The notes under the pieces are model-generated. The model was not told the DNA's origin, did not search any database, and saw only the letters and a program-made list of their open reading frames with translations. Positions 47,900-59,130 of a DNA stretch of 64,000 bases are shown here, piece after piece. The stretch is from positions 4,278,001-4,342,000 of the forward strand of contig JANTQA010000047.1 in assembly GCA_027625915.1 (NCBI GenBank). Reading direction: 5' to 3'. How positions within the stretch are numbered: the first letter of the stretch is position 1; every line of letters starts with the position of its first letter. This DNA comes from Anaeramoeba flamelloides (lineage: Eukaryota; Metamonada; Anaeramoebidae). The translations under genes and the position numbers were made by a program.

Positions 47900-48428
47900 A
47901 TAGAATAAAATAATTTTAAACAAATCATAATTATCTTTTTGTTAATTATTTTTCATTTTCATTTTCATTAATTGATGGTAAATATCTAAGCATTTAATAA
48001 ATTTGATTCATTAACAAATAATATTATTGGTTTTATTTTACTAATATAAATATTTTAATCAAAATAAACGAAAACTATTCTTTTTTTTTTTTTTAATATA
48101 TATTTACTTTACTCTATTTTTTGAATTGAAAAAAGCCTTTACCAAGATGAAGAATAATCCCCTTAATATAATTTCTTAAAATTTTTTTCTTAAACCTTTA
48201 GCAATAAAATCATGATATATAAGGTTCTTGTCCTTTTTTTTATATAATGTATCATTCAAATTTCAAATTTTTAGCATTGATGTTTAAATCTGGTTTGTTC
48301 TGCTTATTTTTTTTTTTTTCAAATATTCGAAAGTAAAAAACCAAGAAAGTTATCTCTATCAAAAATCTTCAGGAAAATTATTTAATTTCGTTATTTTACC
48401 TAATGGTAAACATAGATATTCAGAAACA

Positions 48429-48639
48429 ATTATTGAAAATTGTTGACTCACATTGTAATGTTATTCGAACTAACTCTGAGGTGGTTTTATCCAATATTCT
48501 TCTTATATTTTTTTTCAATTTGGATCAGAATCATTTTTTCTAATTTTGCGAATCATTACTTCTAATTTTGCAAATTTTTGTTTTTATTTTGTTTTTCAAA
48601 TTTTTTTTTAATTTTTTGTTTGTTTTTCCTTTTATTTTT

Positions 48640-48679
<40 letters not shown>

Positions 48680-49036
48680 CAAGATCATGTTCAAAAAAAA
48701 AAGATCTTTGAAAAGAAAAATAATCACAATAAAAATTTCGATTATGTTATGTCTTTTAAAATAAATTGAATTAGTACTAAAAAATCTTTTGTGTTCGCCT
48801 TTTTTTAGTGAAAGTTCAGTAATAAAAAAACTGTAATACTCTTTTCAATAATTGTGATTCAATTTTTTTTGACTTTTTGGTTTAATGTTTTTAATAATTT
48901 TCAGGCTTTTATATTCCTAGAATATTTAAAAGTGAATTATAAATAGATTTCAAAATCAGTTATTCTTGAATACTTTATATATTATTTAATTCTGTTTATT
49001 ATTTCAGGTGAGTCACAATTTTTGGAAAGAGGTTTA
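48429..49036. mobile_element. TIR element with internal poly-T, copy B
   Basis: It runs from TTATTGAAAATTGTTGACTC to GTGAGTCACAATTTTTGGAA and AGGTTTA. A T run of about 35 lies at 48640-48677, then AAGATCATG and a stretch reading KNFDYVMSFKIN, like copy A (LEKFEYLMSFKMK). Its interior order matches copies A and C. Confidence 0.7.
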
Positions 49037-49104
49037 TTTGATAATAGAAAAAGTACGGAAACTTTATCCTTGTTATTTAATCCCCAAAATATTTAAAAAC
49101 TTTA

Positions 49105-49772
49105 CAACCAGTTGCTTTTTTAAGGTATAGACTTACAAACAAAATTTCAGGCCCAAAAAAAAATCTCAAATGAATTAATAAAATTTGGAAAATTTTTTTT
49201 TACACTTTATTTTACTAGATTTTGAATTTAATACCCTACAGTGATCAAAATAATGCGTGCACAACAACTATAATCCGTGTTTCAAAATATTATCCGTGCT
49301 TTTTTTTATTCTTGTACCAAGGCAACATCCAATCTACTACCAAATAGTATACCTGAACCCAAATCAATTTTGAAAGTAAAGTACTGGTTATTTTCAGTAA
49401 AATTTAAATTATTAATGCAAATAGTTGAAAATTTTCCATAATATTCTCAATTTTTTTGAAATTTTTTGTTATTCAAATTTTCAAAAAAATTAACTCTATT
49501 TTTTGAGATAAATTTTGCAATTTGATCCTTTATTTTTAGAATTTCTTTTTAAATAATAGAACTTTAAGAAACCAATACCCTATTTTTTTCGGGTTTATTA
49601 TTGGTTTCTTTTATCGGTTGATGTTTAGGTCTTCTATAACAAAAAAACACGGATAATATTTTGAAACACGCTTTATATTTTTTTGCACGCTTTATTTTGA
49701 CTACAGTAATTTGCAAATTTTTTGTGCAATAAATTTTGTTGAATTTTTAGACCTTAAAAGTGAAACTGACTG
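49105..49772. mobile_element. CAGTCAGTTTC-family element split by a second element
   Basis: The left half (49105-49250) and right half (49705-49772, ending GTGAAACTGACTG) together match the 198-bp copy at 23794. Between them lies another inverted-end element (49253-49704). TA flanks the outer ends. Confidence 0.65.
49253..49704. mobile_element. TIR element, CAGTGATCAAAATAA family, inserted in an older element
   Basis: The ends are CAGTGATCAAAATAATGCGT and inverted ACGCTTTATTTTGACTACAG, with arms extending about 75 bp (GTTTCAAAATATTATCCGTG and its inverted partner). TA lies at each side. The roughly 450-bp interior has no transposase and matches 62690-63660, where a third element is inserted. 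It resembles Tc1/mariner ends. Confidence 0.8.
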
Positions 49773-50073
49773 TAAGAGGATCTGTTTATATAATTTTTAT
49801 TATTGTTATAATTTTAAGAGTAGTTTTGATTGGGAATGATTCAAATCAGAAAAAAAATAGTTTTTTCATTTATTAAATAGCCCAAAAGTTAAATTTCTTC
49901 AATTTAAAAAAAACTATTATCCTTAGTTCGCAATTAATTAAATTCGATTTAATATAATTTGTGATTATTTTAAAACCCTCTAATTTCACCAAGTTTGGAT
50001 TTTGTAACATTCTTTCGATAAAAATAACTCATTTGAGAAATTCAAAAAATGAAAAAAAAATTTAAAAAAAAAA

Positions 50074-50145
50074 CGACCCTGGCAGGACTCGAACCTACAA
50101 CCTTCTGGTTCGAAGCCAGACGCGCTGCCATTGCGCCACAAAGCC
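50074..50145 (-). tRNA. tRNA-Arg (anticodon TCG)
   Basis: The minus strand folds into a 72-nt cloverleaf: acceptor GGCTTTG/CAGGGTC (with G-U pairs), D stem GCGC/GCGC, anticodon stem TCTGG/CCAGA with loop CTTCGAA (anticodon TCG), T stem GTAGG/CCTGC with loop TTCGAGT, discriminator G. There is no intron and no encoded CCA. T runs follow the 3' end. It reads CGA/CGG-type Arg codons. Confidence 0.95.
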
Positions 50146-50149
50146 GAAC

Positions 50150-50480
50150 ACATTACATAAACTAAAATGGGATAACAAACATAAATCCATATTAAGAGAG
50201 ATCGATTCTTATTACCCCTTTTCCTTATGGATTTTTCTTTGATTTATCCATTCTTAAAAATTTGTTTAAAAAATTGACTATTTTTGAGATCTCCAAAAAC
50301 ACATAACGGATTTCAATTTATCAAGTAGATCTAAATTACATTTGAATGGGTTTGAGTTAAAAATAATACAACGGATTATTATAAGAAGCCAATTGGTTTC
50401 TGCATTTTATTGATTTTACTTTTCATTTTCAGTAAGGTTCATAATTAAAAACCGTGTTTCACTTTTTTTCTCAAACTATT
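50150..50480. repeat. TTGTGGAAAAAAAGTGAAAC family, copy 2 (partial)
   Basis: The right end reads AAAAACCGTGTTTCACTTTT, and the interior words TTAAAAAATTGACTATTTTT, GAGATCTCCAAAAACACA and TTGATTTTACTTTTCATTTT match the other copies. The left end is unclear and reaches close to tRNA-Arg. Confidence 0.6.
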
Positions 50481-51654
50481 AAATTCAACTGTCATCCCAT
50501 TTGAATTTTAAATTACCCTATGCTTAAAAATGCATTTGTGTTCGAGAGGAATTGTTCTTTGTGACTTTTTTTCTGTGCATACTGATAAATTCGAAGAAAT
50601 ATCTTAAAATTTTTACTATGTTTTCCATTATAGATATTTTTTTTACTTAACATTTTGAAGAAATCGTTCTATTGATTTAATTTTTAGAAACTTTGTAAAA
50701 TTGGTTTCCAAACGGTTCTTTCACTTGTATTGTTTTAACAGTTAAGTTACTAAAATACAAAAATGGAAATTGAAGAAAAAAATTTATTTAATATATTTGA
50801 ATTAATCAGTATTTATCAAAAAAAAAATAAAGGGAGATGTGTTTAAGCCCCATTCTAGTTTTTAGGATTATTACGTCATTTATGAGCACTTCTAAGGAAT
50901 TTGAAAGGTTTTTTTCCTTATTTTTCAAAAAGTTAATTTCGGTTAAGGGATTAACCTCACCATAGATTTTTCTAAATCAAAGTATATTGTAATTGGGTGT
51001 AAATGGTATTCGTGCTCGATGGATCAAATAGCTCTAAAAAATTTATTACAAATTTTATTGAACAATAAATTATCTACATTTTTTAACAAAGGATCACAAT
51101 TAAAAATTTTCATTTTGTGAAATTTTTTTTTTTTCTTTTCCCAAATCTAAAAATTGAAACTCAAAATAATAATATTCCAGTAGTTAATAATTCATACCTA
51201 GAACTTAAAAAAGTAGCTATTTTTTTAATTTTTTAATTTCAAAGATTAACCCAATGATCATCAATATAAAAAACTAAGACTGATTCGTTTTTGTTTGTTT
51301 GTGATAAAGGTACTTGTAGCATCAATATATTTGCAATATTTCTGAAATAATTAGTAAAAAATAATCTTATTGGTTAATTATTTAATTTTTTAAAAAAATT
51401 GAATTTTTTAGCTAATTAATTTACATTTTGAGATAAATTTAAGAATTTTATTTTGCAACTCTGTAGTCTGAATAATGATAATTCAATCTTTAAAATTGCC
51501 ACTAAAATCAGATTTTTTTCTAAAATTGTTGGGTTTTTTCTTTCTTTATTTATTTAGAGAAAGGAGTAATTCACGAAAATTTATCAAATAAAAAAAAGAG
51601 AAGAAGAAAAATAATTAAAATATGTATAAAAAATAATATATCATTTTCATAGCA
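50481..51654. other. Intergenic, nothing recognised
   Basis: AT-rich; no gene, no shared repeat that I could define. Confidence 0.4.
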
Positions 51655-52140
51655 AATAGAAACTATCCGCTGTTGTTAGGTTTTCCAGGATTGGAAAGAA
51701 TTGAGTAAAATCAAGGATTTTACTAAATTCTTTCTAATCCTGGAAAACTGTTGTTAGCTTTTTTTTAATTTGAGAAATAAAACGAAAATTTCTAAAATTT
51801 TCTTTTAATTTCTTAAATTAAAAAAAAGCACCGTTAGGTTTTCTTGAGTTTTCTGTTCATTTGTGAAGTGTTCTAGGTTTTTTTGAGGTTTTCTATTTTA
51901 TTTCGAAAAGTAAAAAAAACCTAACGAAAATCTATCGATTTTCCAAATAAATAGAAAACTCAAAAAAACCTAACGAAAATGGATAGATTTTATAAATAAA
52001 AGAGAAAACCTCAAAAAAACAGCAGTTAGGTTTTCCAGAATTCAAAAGAATTAAGTAAAAAATCTTTGATTTTACTCTATTCTTTTGAATTCTGGAAAAC
52101 CTAGGCACTTGACGACACTCTACAGCACTTGACGAAACGT
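51655..52140. repeat. Modular hairpin array, locus 4 (best preserved)
   Basis: Hairpins in order: TTTTCCAGGATTGGAAAGAA with its inverted copy; TTTAATTTGAGAAATAAAAC with its inverted copy; a large one with arms TTGAGGTTTTCTATTTTATT and CCTCAAAAAAAC enclosing two CCTAACGAAAAT words; and CCAGAATTCAAAAGAATTAA with its inverted copy. It ends with CCTAGGCACTTGACGACACT and CTACAGCACTTGACG. Arm matches are nearly perfect. Confidence 0.8.
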
Positions 52141-52555
52141 CCCCAGAATACATAAGAGGGGCAAAAACCCGATAGAAAGATTATCGATTATAGATAAAAA
52201 TTCCACAATCCATGATTAATAATTGGTATTCCACGACTCTCAGAGTGTGTCACAGGGCGCCCAAAATTATATCAATTGTTGGGTTTTTTACTAATACAGA
52301 GATCATTTTTAATTGATAAGATCAACAAATTTTACTAATCGATTTTTAGAGACATTTGAACCATTTAGCACTAACGCGGTTAACATACAATAATAACATA
52401 CTTGAATCTTAGGCTTCTACTTGGTAGACCCCTAATCCCTTAAAAACATTTAGAGTGTAATTTACACTTCTTACTCAATAATAATAATAACAAATCTATA
52501 TTTCTGAAGAATAATTAAAAACTATCTCCTATCTTCTTTAAACAAAACTAGAATC
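52141..52555. other. Intergenic, nothing recognised
   Basis: This stretch has a little more GC than its surroundings. GAGTGTAATTTACACTTCTT near 52453 also occurs inverted near 2517, so it may be the edge of another dispersed repeat. Confidence 0.35.
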
Positions 52556-52709
52556 TAAACTATTTTTCATAAATTTTGACTCACTTTATAATGTTAATGG
52601 GAGTTGTTTTGAGGGTTTATTCCAGTATTCTGAACAAAAAATATTTTCAAATTTTTGGATCGGAATCATTTTTTCTAATTTTTGTTTTGCTTTTTCAAAT
52701 TTTTTTTGA

Positions 52710-52765
<56 letters not shown>

Positions 52766-53129
52766 TCATGTGGAAAAAAAAAAGAGATCTTCTAAAAGAC
52801 AAATAATCACTAAGAAAATTTCGACTCTGTAATGTCTTTGAAAATGGATTTAATTATTCATAAAAAATATTGTTGTTCAACTTTTTTTCAGTGAAAGTTC
52901 AGTAATAAAAAATGGGTAATGCTCATTTCAAAAATTGTGACTCAATTTTTTTTAGTTTTTGGTTTTATTTTTTTTAATTTTTAATATATCAGGCTTTTAT
53001 AGATTTAGAATGACTTAAAAGTGAATTAAAAATCATATTTAGTTATTAATTGTTCTTGAATACTAAAGGAGAATTTTTTTTTTTCAATTTATTATTTCAG
53101 GTGTGTCACAATTTTTGAAAAAGAGTTTA
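52556..53129. mobile_element. TIR element with internal poly-T, copy C
   Basis: The ends TAAACTATTTTTCATAAATT and inverted AATTTTTGAAAAAGAGTTTA form about 29 bp of TIR with TA at the edges. It holds a T run of about 48 at 52711-52758, then AAAGATCATGTGG. It is collinear with copies at 20996 and 48429. Confidence 0.78.
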
Positions 53130-53994
53130 TATGAAATGAATTAAATATAAAAATTGGAACTAAAATTCTTTTTGATAATTTCTTTCGAAACAGAAAGTAT
53201 TTTTTTTCAAAAGTTTTTCCCTCCAGAATTAAAAACCAAATCAAGTCAAGAAAAAGTAATTGTATCGAATACTAAAGATAAGATCAATAAATAAATGATT
53301 TTATTATTTTTTCTTTATCAATTTTTTCTTTTTTTTGATTTCCATTTTTAAATTGGTATGCAAATATATTAAATTAGGATATATTCCACTTCCATATTTA
53401 TGAAAATACATTAATGTATTAATAAAGAAATGATATTAATTATTCAATTTCTAATACACGGTTTACTCAACAATTGGTAAAATGTATCTATGCCCTGAAT
53501 ACCAATAAAGTTTTTAAATAACATGTTTTCGATAAAGTTGTTAATTTCGAACAATTAAAGAAAACACAATAACAACAATAAATTCATTAAAATTGGATAA
53601 AAATTCTATTTATTTCAAACTGTATTTAATTTTCAAATTAATACAAATTTTCATCAAATATCCAAATACGATTTGTGAGAAAAATTATAGATTCTGAATA
53701 CTTTCAAATAATGTTAATAAACGGTTTTTAAGATGGGTTAATGGAAGTTCAAGGTGACACATATGATTTAACCTTCAAATCGTAGTTTATTTGAAAATGG
53801 GAATCACATTCTCCTATTAGAATATAATAATAATAATAATTGAAAGAAATACATCAATTTTGATATTCAAAAATGCGTTTTCTATTCAAATATCATTTAA
53901 TTTGATGAAAGCCGAAAAAAAAAATAAAAAAAAATACATGTATATTCAATCAAATCAGGATTACAAATATTTTTTCAAATGGTATTGATATATA

Positions 53995-55986
53995 TCAAAT
54001 ATCTGAAGCAAATTTCACTGCATTTACAATTATTCTTCCTGTATTTTGATTAATAATTTCATTAAAAGATTCCTCGGAATCTTGTTCTAAAAGGGTATTC
54101 GAAAAGGGAATCATATTTAAAATGACAACTGGGCCATATACTTGGGCTTTTTTTTTCATTGCAATGAAAATATTATTGTCATTGAATTTTGCAATTATTT
54201 GAGAACCTTGTGTTACCTTATCCATTTCGACATAAAAGGGGGGATCTGATATCTGGTAAGTCTTTACATTTTCCAAAATTGGATGGTTTGGTATCACTAT
54301 TTGGCCTAATTTTGGTTTTTGATTTGTAATTGCTTTTCCAGGTTTTACTGGCAAAAAATTGTCGTTCAATATTCTTCCTTGGATTAAATAATCCAAATCA
54401 TCCAATAATGCGGTAAAGGTTGAAATCACTAACCCGCCTCCATCTTCGACATATTCTGCGAGTATATCACCAAATTGGTCAGAAAAGGGAAACTCATTGT
54501 CTCCGGAAAAAACAAACAAACAGTCAAATTTTGAGAGGTTTTCTTTCGCTAAAATTGAATATTTTTGTTTAATTTCGTTATCTTTCTTATTAGAATCGTT
54601 TTGGTTATTGTTATTATTATTATTATTATTGTTGTTATTGTTGTTGTTGTTGTGATATTCATTATTGCTATTGTGGTTGTTTTTCTCTTCATTATTGTCG
54701 TTGCTATCATATTCATTATTATATTGAACATTTTCGTCTAATAGATTTTGAAATCTAACGTTTTGAATGCCTCTCGTTATAAAAATATTTTTTAAATTTT
54801 GGATTATGGCTTTGGAATTTTGATCGTCTTCTTCTAAAGTACTTAGAATTAATACAGAAATTTTTTCTAACGATTTGTTTCTTGAAAATCTTTGAACTTT
54901 AACTGTAGTTTGTTCATTTCGGGATTGAATTTTTTTTTTGTTTTTTTTGATTTGTTTTTTGTATTGATTTGTCTTGATGATATTTTTGGCATTCCAAATT
55001 CCTATCATTGTAGTTTTTTGGTTCGGTAGATTTGTGGATTGATTATTAAATCTGTTGTGTCGACCTGGCTTGTTATCACTGCCCCTTTCTTTTTCTTTTT
55101 CTTTTTCTTTTTCGTTTCTAAAACCACTCTTATTCTCGATCCCATTTTCTTTGCCAACAGAATAATCCAAGTCTCTATTGATTTTCTTTATTTTTGGGAA
55201 ATTATTGTTTTTCTGTTCATATTCAATTTTATTGGCAGTAAATAATTCACTTTTAGTGACCATTTTAAATTGCTTTTTCGTAAAGTATTTAAACTGTAAG
55301 AAGGACAGACATTTGGACACATGTTTCCTAATGTTTTCATTGATCTCTAATTGGTTATTTTGTTTGCATAAAAAAATTCCTCGTTCTTTGAGCCTTTGGA
55401 ATAATTCAAATTCCTGGATTCTCAAATTGCTTAAATTCATACACCATTTGACTAACGTTTCTGGGGCTTTGTTGAACACGTTTGGCTTGCCAAAGATCAC
55501 ACTTGCATTCCTTTCTGTAAATCTGACTATTTTGCTGACAAGGCTTGAAAATTCCATGTTTGTAAACAAATTGCCACCCGATAAGGCCAAAAAGGGCAAC
55601 AAATTATCAACAGTAATCGTTTCTAAAATGTACCTTTGACAAAGGTTTGAAACGGACTTGATCAGGTACTTTTGCGAAGCATACATCACATGCCAAACCG
55701 ATTCCTGTGTTAGCTTCAATTCCGTTGTGTATAGGAATCCCATAAGAATTAAAAATGCAGACGATGGAACGTCATCAATTATTATTTCTGGTGTTTCACC
55801 TTTATTGTCATTGAACGTGACAGACCCATAAAAGAAGTTCTTCCAAAAATCTGAATAAATCGAAAAAATCATCTTGTGCCCATAGATTTTTTTTCGTTCC
55901 TTTCCAACAAAAAAACATACATCAGCGAATTCTTCATTGTTGATTTGTTTTTTGAGTCTTTGAGTAAGTGGAATTACGTCGTACAT
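53995..55986 (-). CDS. BTB-BACK protein with C-terminal glutamine-amidotransferase-like (flavodoxin-fold) domain
   Basis: 663 residues in one frame from ATG. Residues 17-115 form a BTB/POZ domain (FADVCFFVG, IYGHKMIFSIYSDFWKNFFY, FLILMGFLYTTEL). Residues about 120-235 look like BACK (CQRYILETITVDNLLPFLAL, LVKWCMNLS). A basic linker with an EKEKEKE run and an Asn run (54600-54660) follows. From about residue 375 to the end lies an alpha/beta domain: SVLILSTLEE, then FDCLFVFSGDNEFPF, GDILAEYVEDGGGLVISTFT, IPNHPILENVKTY, and YGPVVILNMIPFSN. This resembles class I amidotransferase/ThuA-like folds; the catalytic Cys is replaced in the GGGLVIST context, so it is likely a binding rather than a catalytic module. 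BTB-BACK proteins often act as Cullin-3 adaptors, with the C-terminal domain choosing the substrate or ligand. That role is inference. Confidence 0.85.
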   Translation of the reverse strand: MYDVIPLTQRLKKQINNEEFADVCFFVGKERKKIYGHKMIFSIYSDFWKNFFYGSVTFNDNKGETPEIIIDDVPSSAFLILMGFLYTTELKLTQESVWHVMYASQKYLIKSVSNLCQRYILETITVDNLLPFLALSGGNLFTNMEFSSLVSKIVRFTERNASVIFGKPNVFNKAPETLVKWCMNLSNLRIQEFELFQRLKERGIFLCKQNNQLEINENIRKHVSKCLSFLQFKYFTKKQFKMVTKSELFTANKIEYEQKNNNFPKIKKINRDLDYSVGKENGIENKSGFRNEKEKEKEKERGSDNKPGRHNRFNNQSTNLPNQKTTMIGIWNAKNIIKTNQYKKQIKKNKKKIQSRNEQTTVKVQRFSRNKSLEKISVLILSTLEEDDQNSKAIIQNLKNIFITRGIQNVRFQNLLDENVQYNNEYDSNDNNEEKNNHNSNNEYHNNNNNNNNNNNNNNNNQNDSNKKDNEIKQKYSILAKENLSKFDCLFVFSGDNEFPFSDQFGDILAEYVEDGGGLVISTFTALLDDLDYLIQGRILNDNFLPVKPGKAITNQKPKLGQIVIPNHPILENVKTYQISDPPFYVEMDKVTQGSQIIAKFNDNNIFIAMKKKAQVYGPVVILNMIPFSNTLLEQDSEESFNEIINQNTGRIIVNAVKFASDI

Positions 55987-56694
55987 TTGTCAAGTTTTGG
56001 ATTTACTTTTCACAAAGATCAGTAACAGAATCGAAAAATGGTAATTAATCTGTTGATTAAAGAAAAAGTAAGATTTGAAAAAAATGGTCCGAATTTCGCA
56101 AAAGTATTCAATGAAGATTAAACAAGTATTTGAATTTTTGTGTTCTTTTGCAACACCTTTAATCGAGTTCTGTTTTAAATTCCATTTTATTTATTTTAAG
56201 AACTTGTGAATATCCCCCCTTCACTTTCTCTTCTTAAAATTCCTGAAATTGTCGGATCTGTTTCAATAAAATATTATTCTTTTTGAAGAGGAAAAGATAT
56301 CTCACAATGTGTATTTTAATCCCAAATATAATAGGACAATCCTTTTTTGTGGAAATTATGATTCTCTACTTGAATAAAAAAAAAATCAACATTTACATTG
56401 AACAAAATAGACTAAATGAAAGCAAAAATACCAAATATTTGCAAACTTTTTCGAATTTTCTTTTTTAGGAGAAGACAAAAAGGTTGTAAGGAATCCGATC
56501 GTAACTATTTTAAAAATTGCAATAAATTTTTTCTTGTTTTTTTATTCACAAATAAACCCAATAAAAAGTCTTGGAATTTTTTTTTAATTTTTTCACGATC
56601 GAGAACAAAAACAAAAAGACAAAATTTATTATTAATATGAAATCCAGTCATTTTAAAAAAATAATGGCTTTTTTAAAACTTTTATCAAGTTTTC
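55987..56694. other. Upstream region of the BTB gene, no gene recognised
   Basis: It should contain the minus-strand promoter. Short open frames at 56283-56468 and 56416-56640 have no domain. Confidence 0.4.
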
Positions 56695-56925
56695 TGTTTT
56701 ACTGTTAATTGTAAAATAAAAAGATCAAAATTTTCATTCATCTTTCCAAAAAAATCTATCATAGAAATTAAAAATAAAATCATCAAAGTCCCAAATTCTA
56801 TAAAGGAAAATTATAATTATGCTGGTTTGAAGAATTAAAAATTTGAAAGGTTACTTTGATTTTAAAAAAATTTTTTGGATAGGTGAATGAAAAATTTGTT
56901 CCATTTATTTTGAAACAAATAGTAA
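56695..56925. repeat. Dispersed repeat family, copy 3
   Basis: TACTGTTAATTGTAAAATAA, AAAGTCCCAAATTCT, GAATTAAAAATTTGAAAGGT and TTTGTTCCATTTATTTT appear in the order seen at 8735 and 10030. Confidence 0.6.
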
Positions 56926-56985
56926 GTGGCTGATAAACTAAAAAAGTAATTGTTTATAAATTTATTATCAAATTTAATAAAATTT

Positions 56986-57586
56986 TATAAGTACAAAATT
57001 TCCAAAAAAGTGACATTTTTATTTAACATTTCATAAAAAATCATCTTTGAGAGTGGAGAATTTGTTAATTGATGATACCAAATTAAGTTTAATATTAGTA
57101 CCTATTGGATCGATGGCTAAGGTATTTATTTCAATAGATATTATTTATTTGAAATATTTCCAAAAAATCAAAAAAATAGTAACTTTTTTTAGTCAAAACA
57201 ATGTATGACCAATTTCAATAAAAAACTGGAAATATGGAAAGAGTATAAATGATTTATTAAGTAACCTACAAATTAAGTTATAGGTTTTACAATTCTATTT
57301 GAAAATTCGTTGAAATTAAAAAAGTTATGAAAACATTTTGATCAATTAAAAAGAAAATTATAAAAACCAATTTTCACCTCTAAAAAATCACAGATCAAAT
57401 TGAGATCAGAAAATTTAATATCTTTTATTTATATAATACAATACTAATAAAAAAAATTGAATATTTATCAAGAATCAGTAAATAGTAGTTAAACCTTTTG
57501 TATATTTAATTTTATTTTATTAGTGCTGAGCTTAATACAGTTAATAAAAAATAAATTTGTCTCACTATTTATGAAAAAGGCTTATA
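56986..57586. mobile_element. TIR element of about 590 bp, copy 3
   Basis: The left end is TATAAGTACAAAATTTCCAA and the right end TATTTATGAAAAAGGCTTAT. It is collinear with 29128-29718 and 44423-45012 and the most diverged of the three. It is non-coding. Confidence 0.7.
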
Positions 57587-57619
57587 TTGCAATTGAAAAA
57601 ACTTACTTAAAAATCTGGG

Positions 57620-58760
57620 TAGTATAAAATCAGAATTAATATAAATGCAATGTTTGATATAATATATTGTTTTAAATCTTTTGAAACTTTTTTTTCAAAT
57701 TTTTGAAATGTTCAAAATTTGACATATTTCTGAATTATTTAAAAAAAAAAATTTTATTTGAAAGAAGAAAGAAATCTTATTATATTTGAAGGAAGTGTAC
57801 AAAAATACAAACTAAAAATAAAACCACAAAGTTCTAAAATACCACAAATAAAAATCTACTTAATTCAAAAAAAAAATGCAATAATTATTTCAAACTTATA
57901 AAAAATTAAAGTTTTTGATTCAAATAACAGTGGAAAATCAATTTTTTGTTTTTATTGAAGAAAAAAATTCGAGAAAATAACCAAACAATAAAATTAAAAA
58001 TTCTCCCAAACATTTGAAAAAAACCTGGATTAATCAACTTATAATGGAAAGAAAGAACTTTTGATTTGAGTATTTATAATCAATTATTAATATCTTAATC
58101 TTAATCTTTTAGTGATTTCTTAATAAAACAAACATTAAAATTATCAATAGATATAACAATTATTTTTCATTTTTTTTTAAAAGATTTTCAAACAAATAAA
58201 ACAACTTGAAAGAAAAAAATCTAATAAAAAAAAATAGATATTATCAAATAACAGATTTTAATACAAACAGTTCCTTCTTTATACTCTTAATAATTGAAGA
58301 AGAATACTAACTTAATTTTTCAATTCCAAGAGATTTATAAAAAATTTTTGAACAAAATTATTAATCAATTTTTGCTCATTATAAAGAAATTCAATATTTG
58401 TTTTGTTTTTATAGTATTTTTGAAATAAGATCCAACTTCTAATATTATTTTTTTGTCCAAACTCTTAGAAATGATTAAAAGTGAGATTTCATATAAATAA
58501 AAAAAAAGTTTATATATATATCTTTTTGATTTTGGAATCCAAAAATATAAAAAAAAGTAATCATGATCTTTTGACTGAAAATTTAATTGGAAAAAATGAT
58601 CTATATTAAAAATGATAAATAATTTCTTAAAAGTTTTCAAAGTGTTTTTTTTTATCAGGTTTAAATGTACCCTTCTGTAAATAATTACATTATTACTTTT
58701 GGAAAAAAAAAAAACAATAAAAGTTACTAGTCAGTTAAAAAAGTTTGTTTTTTTTGAAAA
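57620..58760. repeat. Diverged long duplication, copy 2 (partner 33500-34560)
   Basis: Shared words occur in the same order, including TTCTCCCAAA, AACCTGGATT, TTTTCAAACAAATAAAA and ATAGATATTATCAAATAACA. The open frame 58365-58640 (minus) has no motif. Confidence 0.55.
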
Positions 58761-59130
58761 TGTTTTTTGAGGTTGTATAATTTTAAAAATTTGAGATTCA
58801 ACCTTGATAAGAATTAAAACTTTATCAGAGTTTTCTAACATAAAAAAGGCGGAGTTCAGTCTTAAAATGTGGTTTGGATGCTGATTAGGTTTGGAAAACA
58901 CTTATTGTAAATTAGTAAACTTTATTAAAATACAGAAAATTTTGAAAAAGTTTTAGCACTGTCAAAGTTTTCACTACAATATCATTTAAATTTTTAAGTC
59001 ATTCGTATTCGAAATTATCTACCCTTTATATCAAAAATCACTTTAGGTTTGTTTTTTTTTATAAAAAATGAACAAGAAATTTTAAGATATATAAACTACA
59101 TAAAATAAGAGGAAATAAAAATTCATTAGT
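58761..59130. other. Intergenic, nothing recognised
   Basis: AT-rich stretch between two repeats without features that I can define. Confidence 0.35.
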
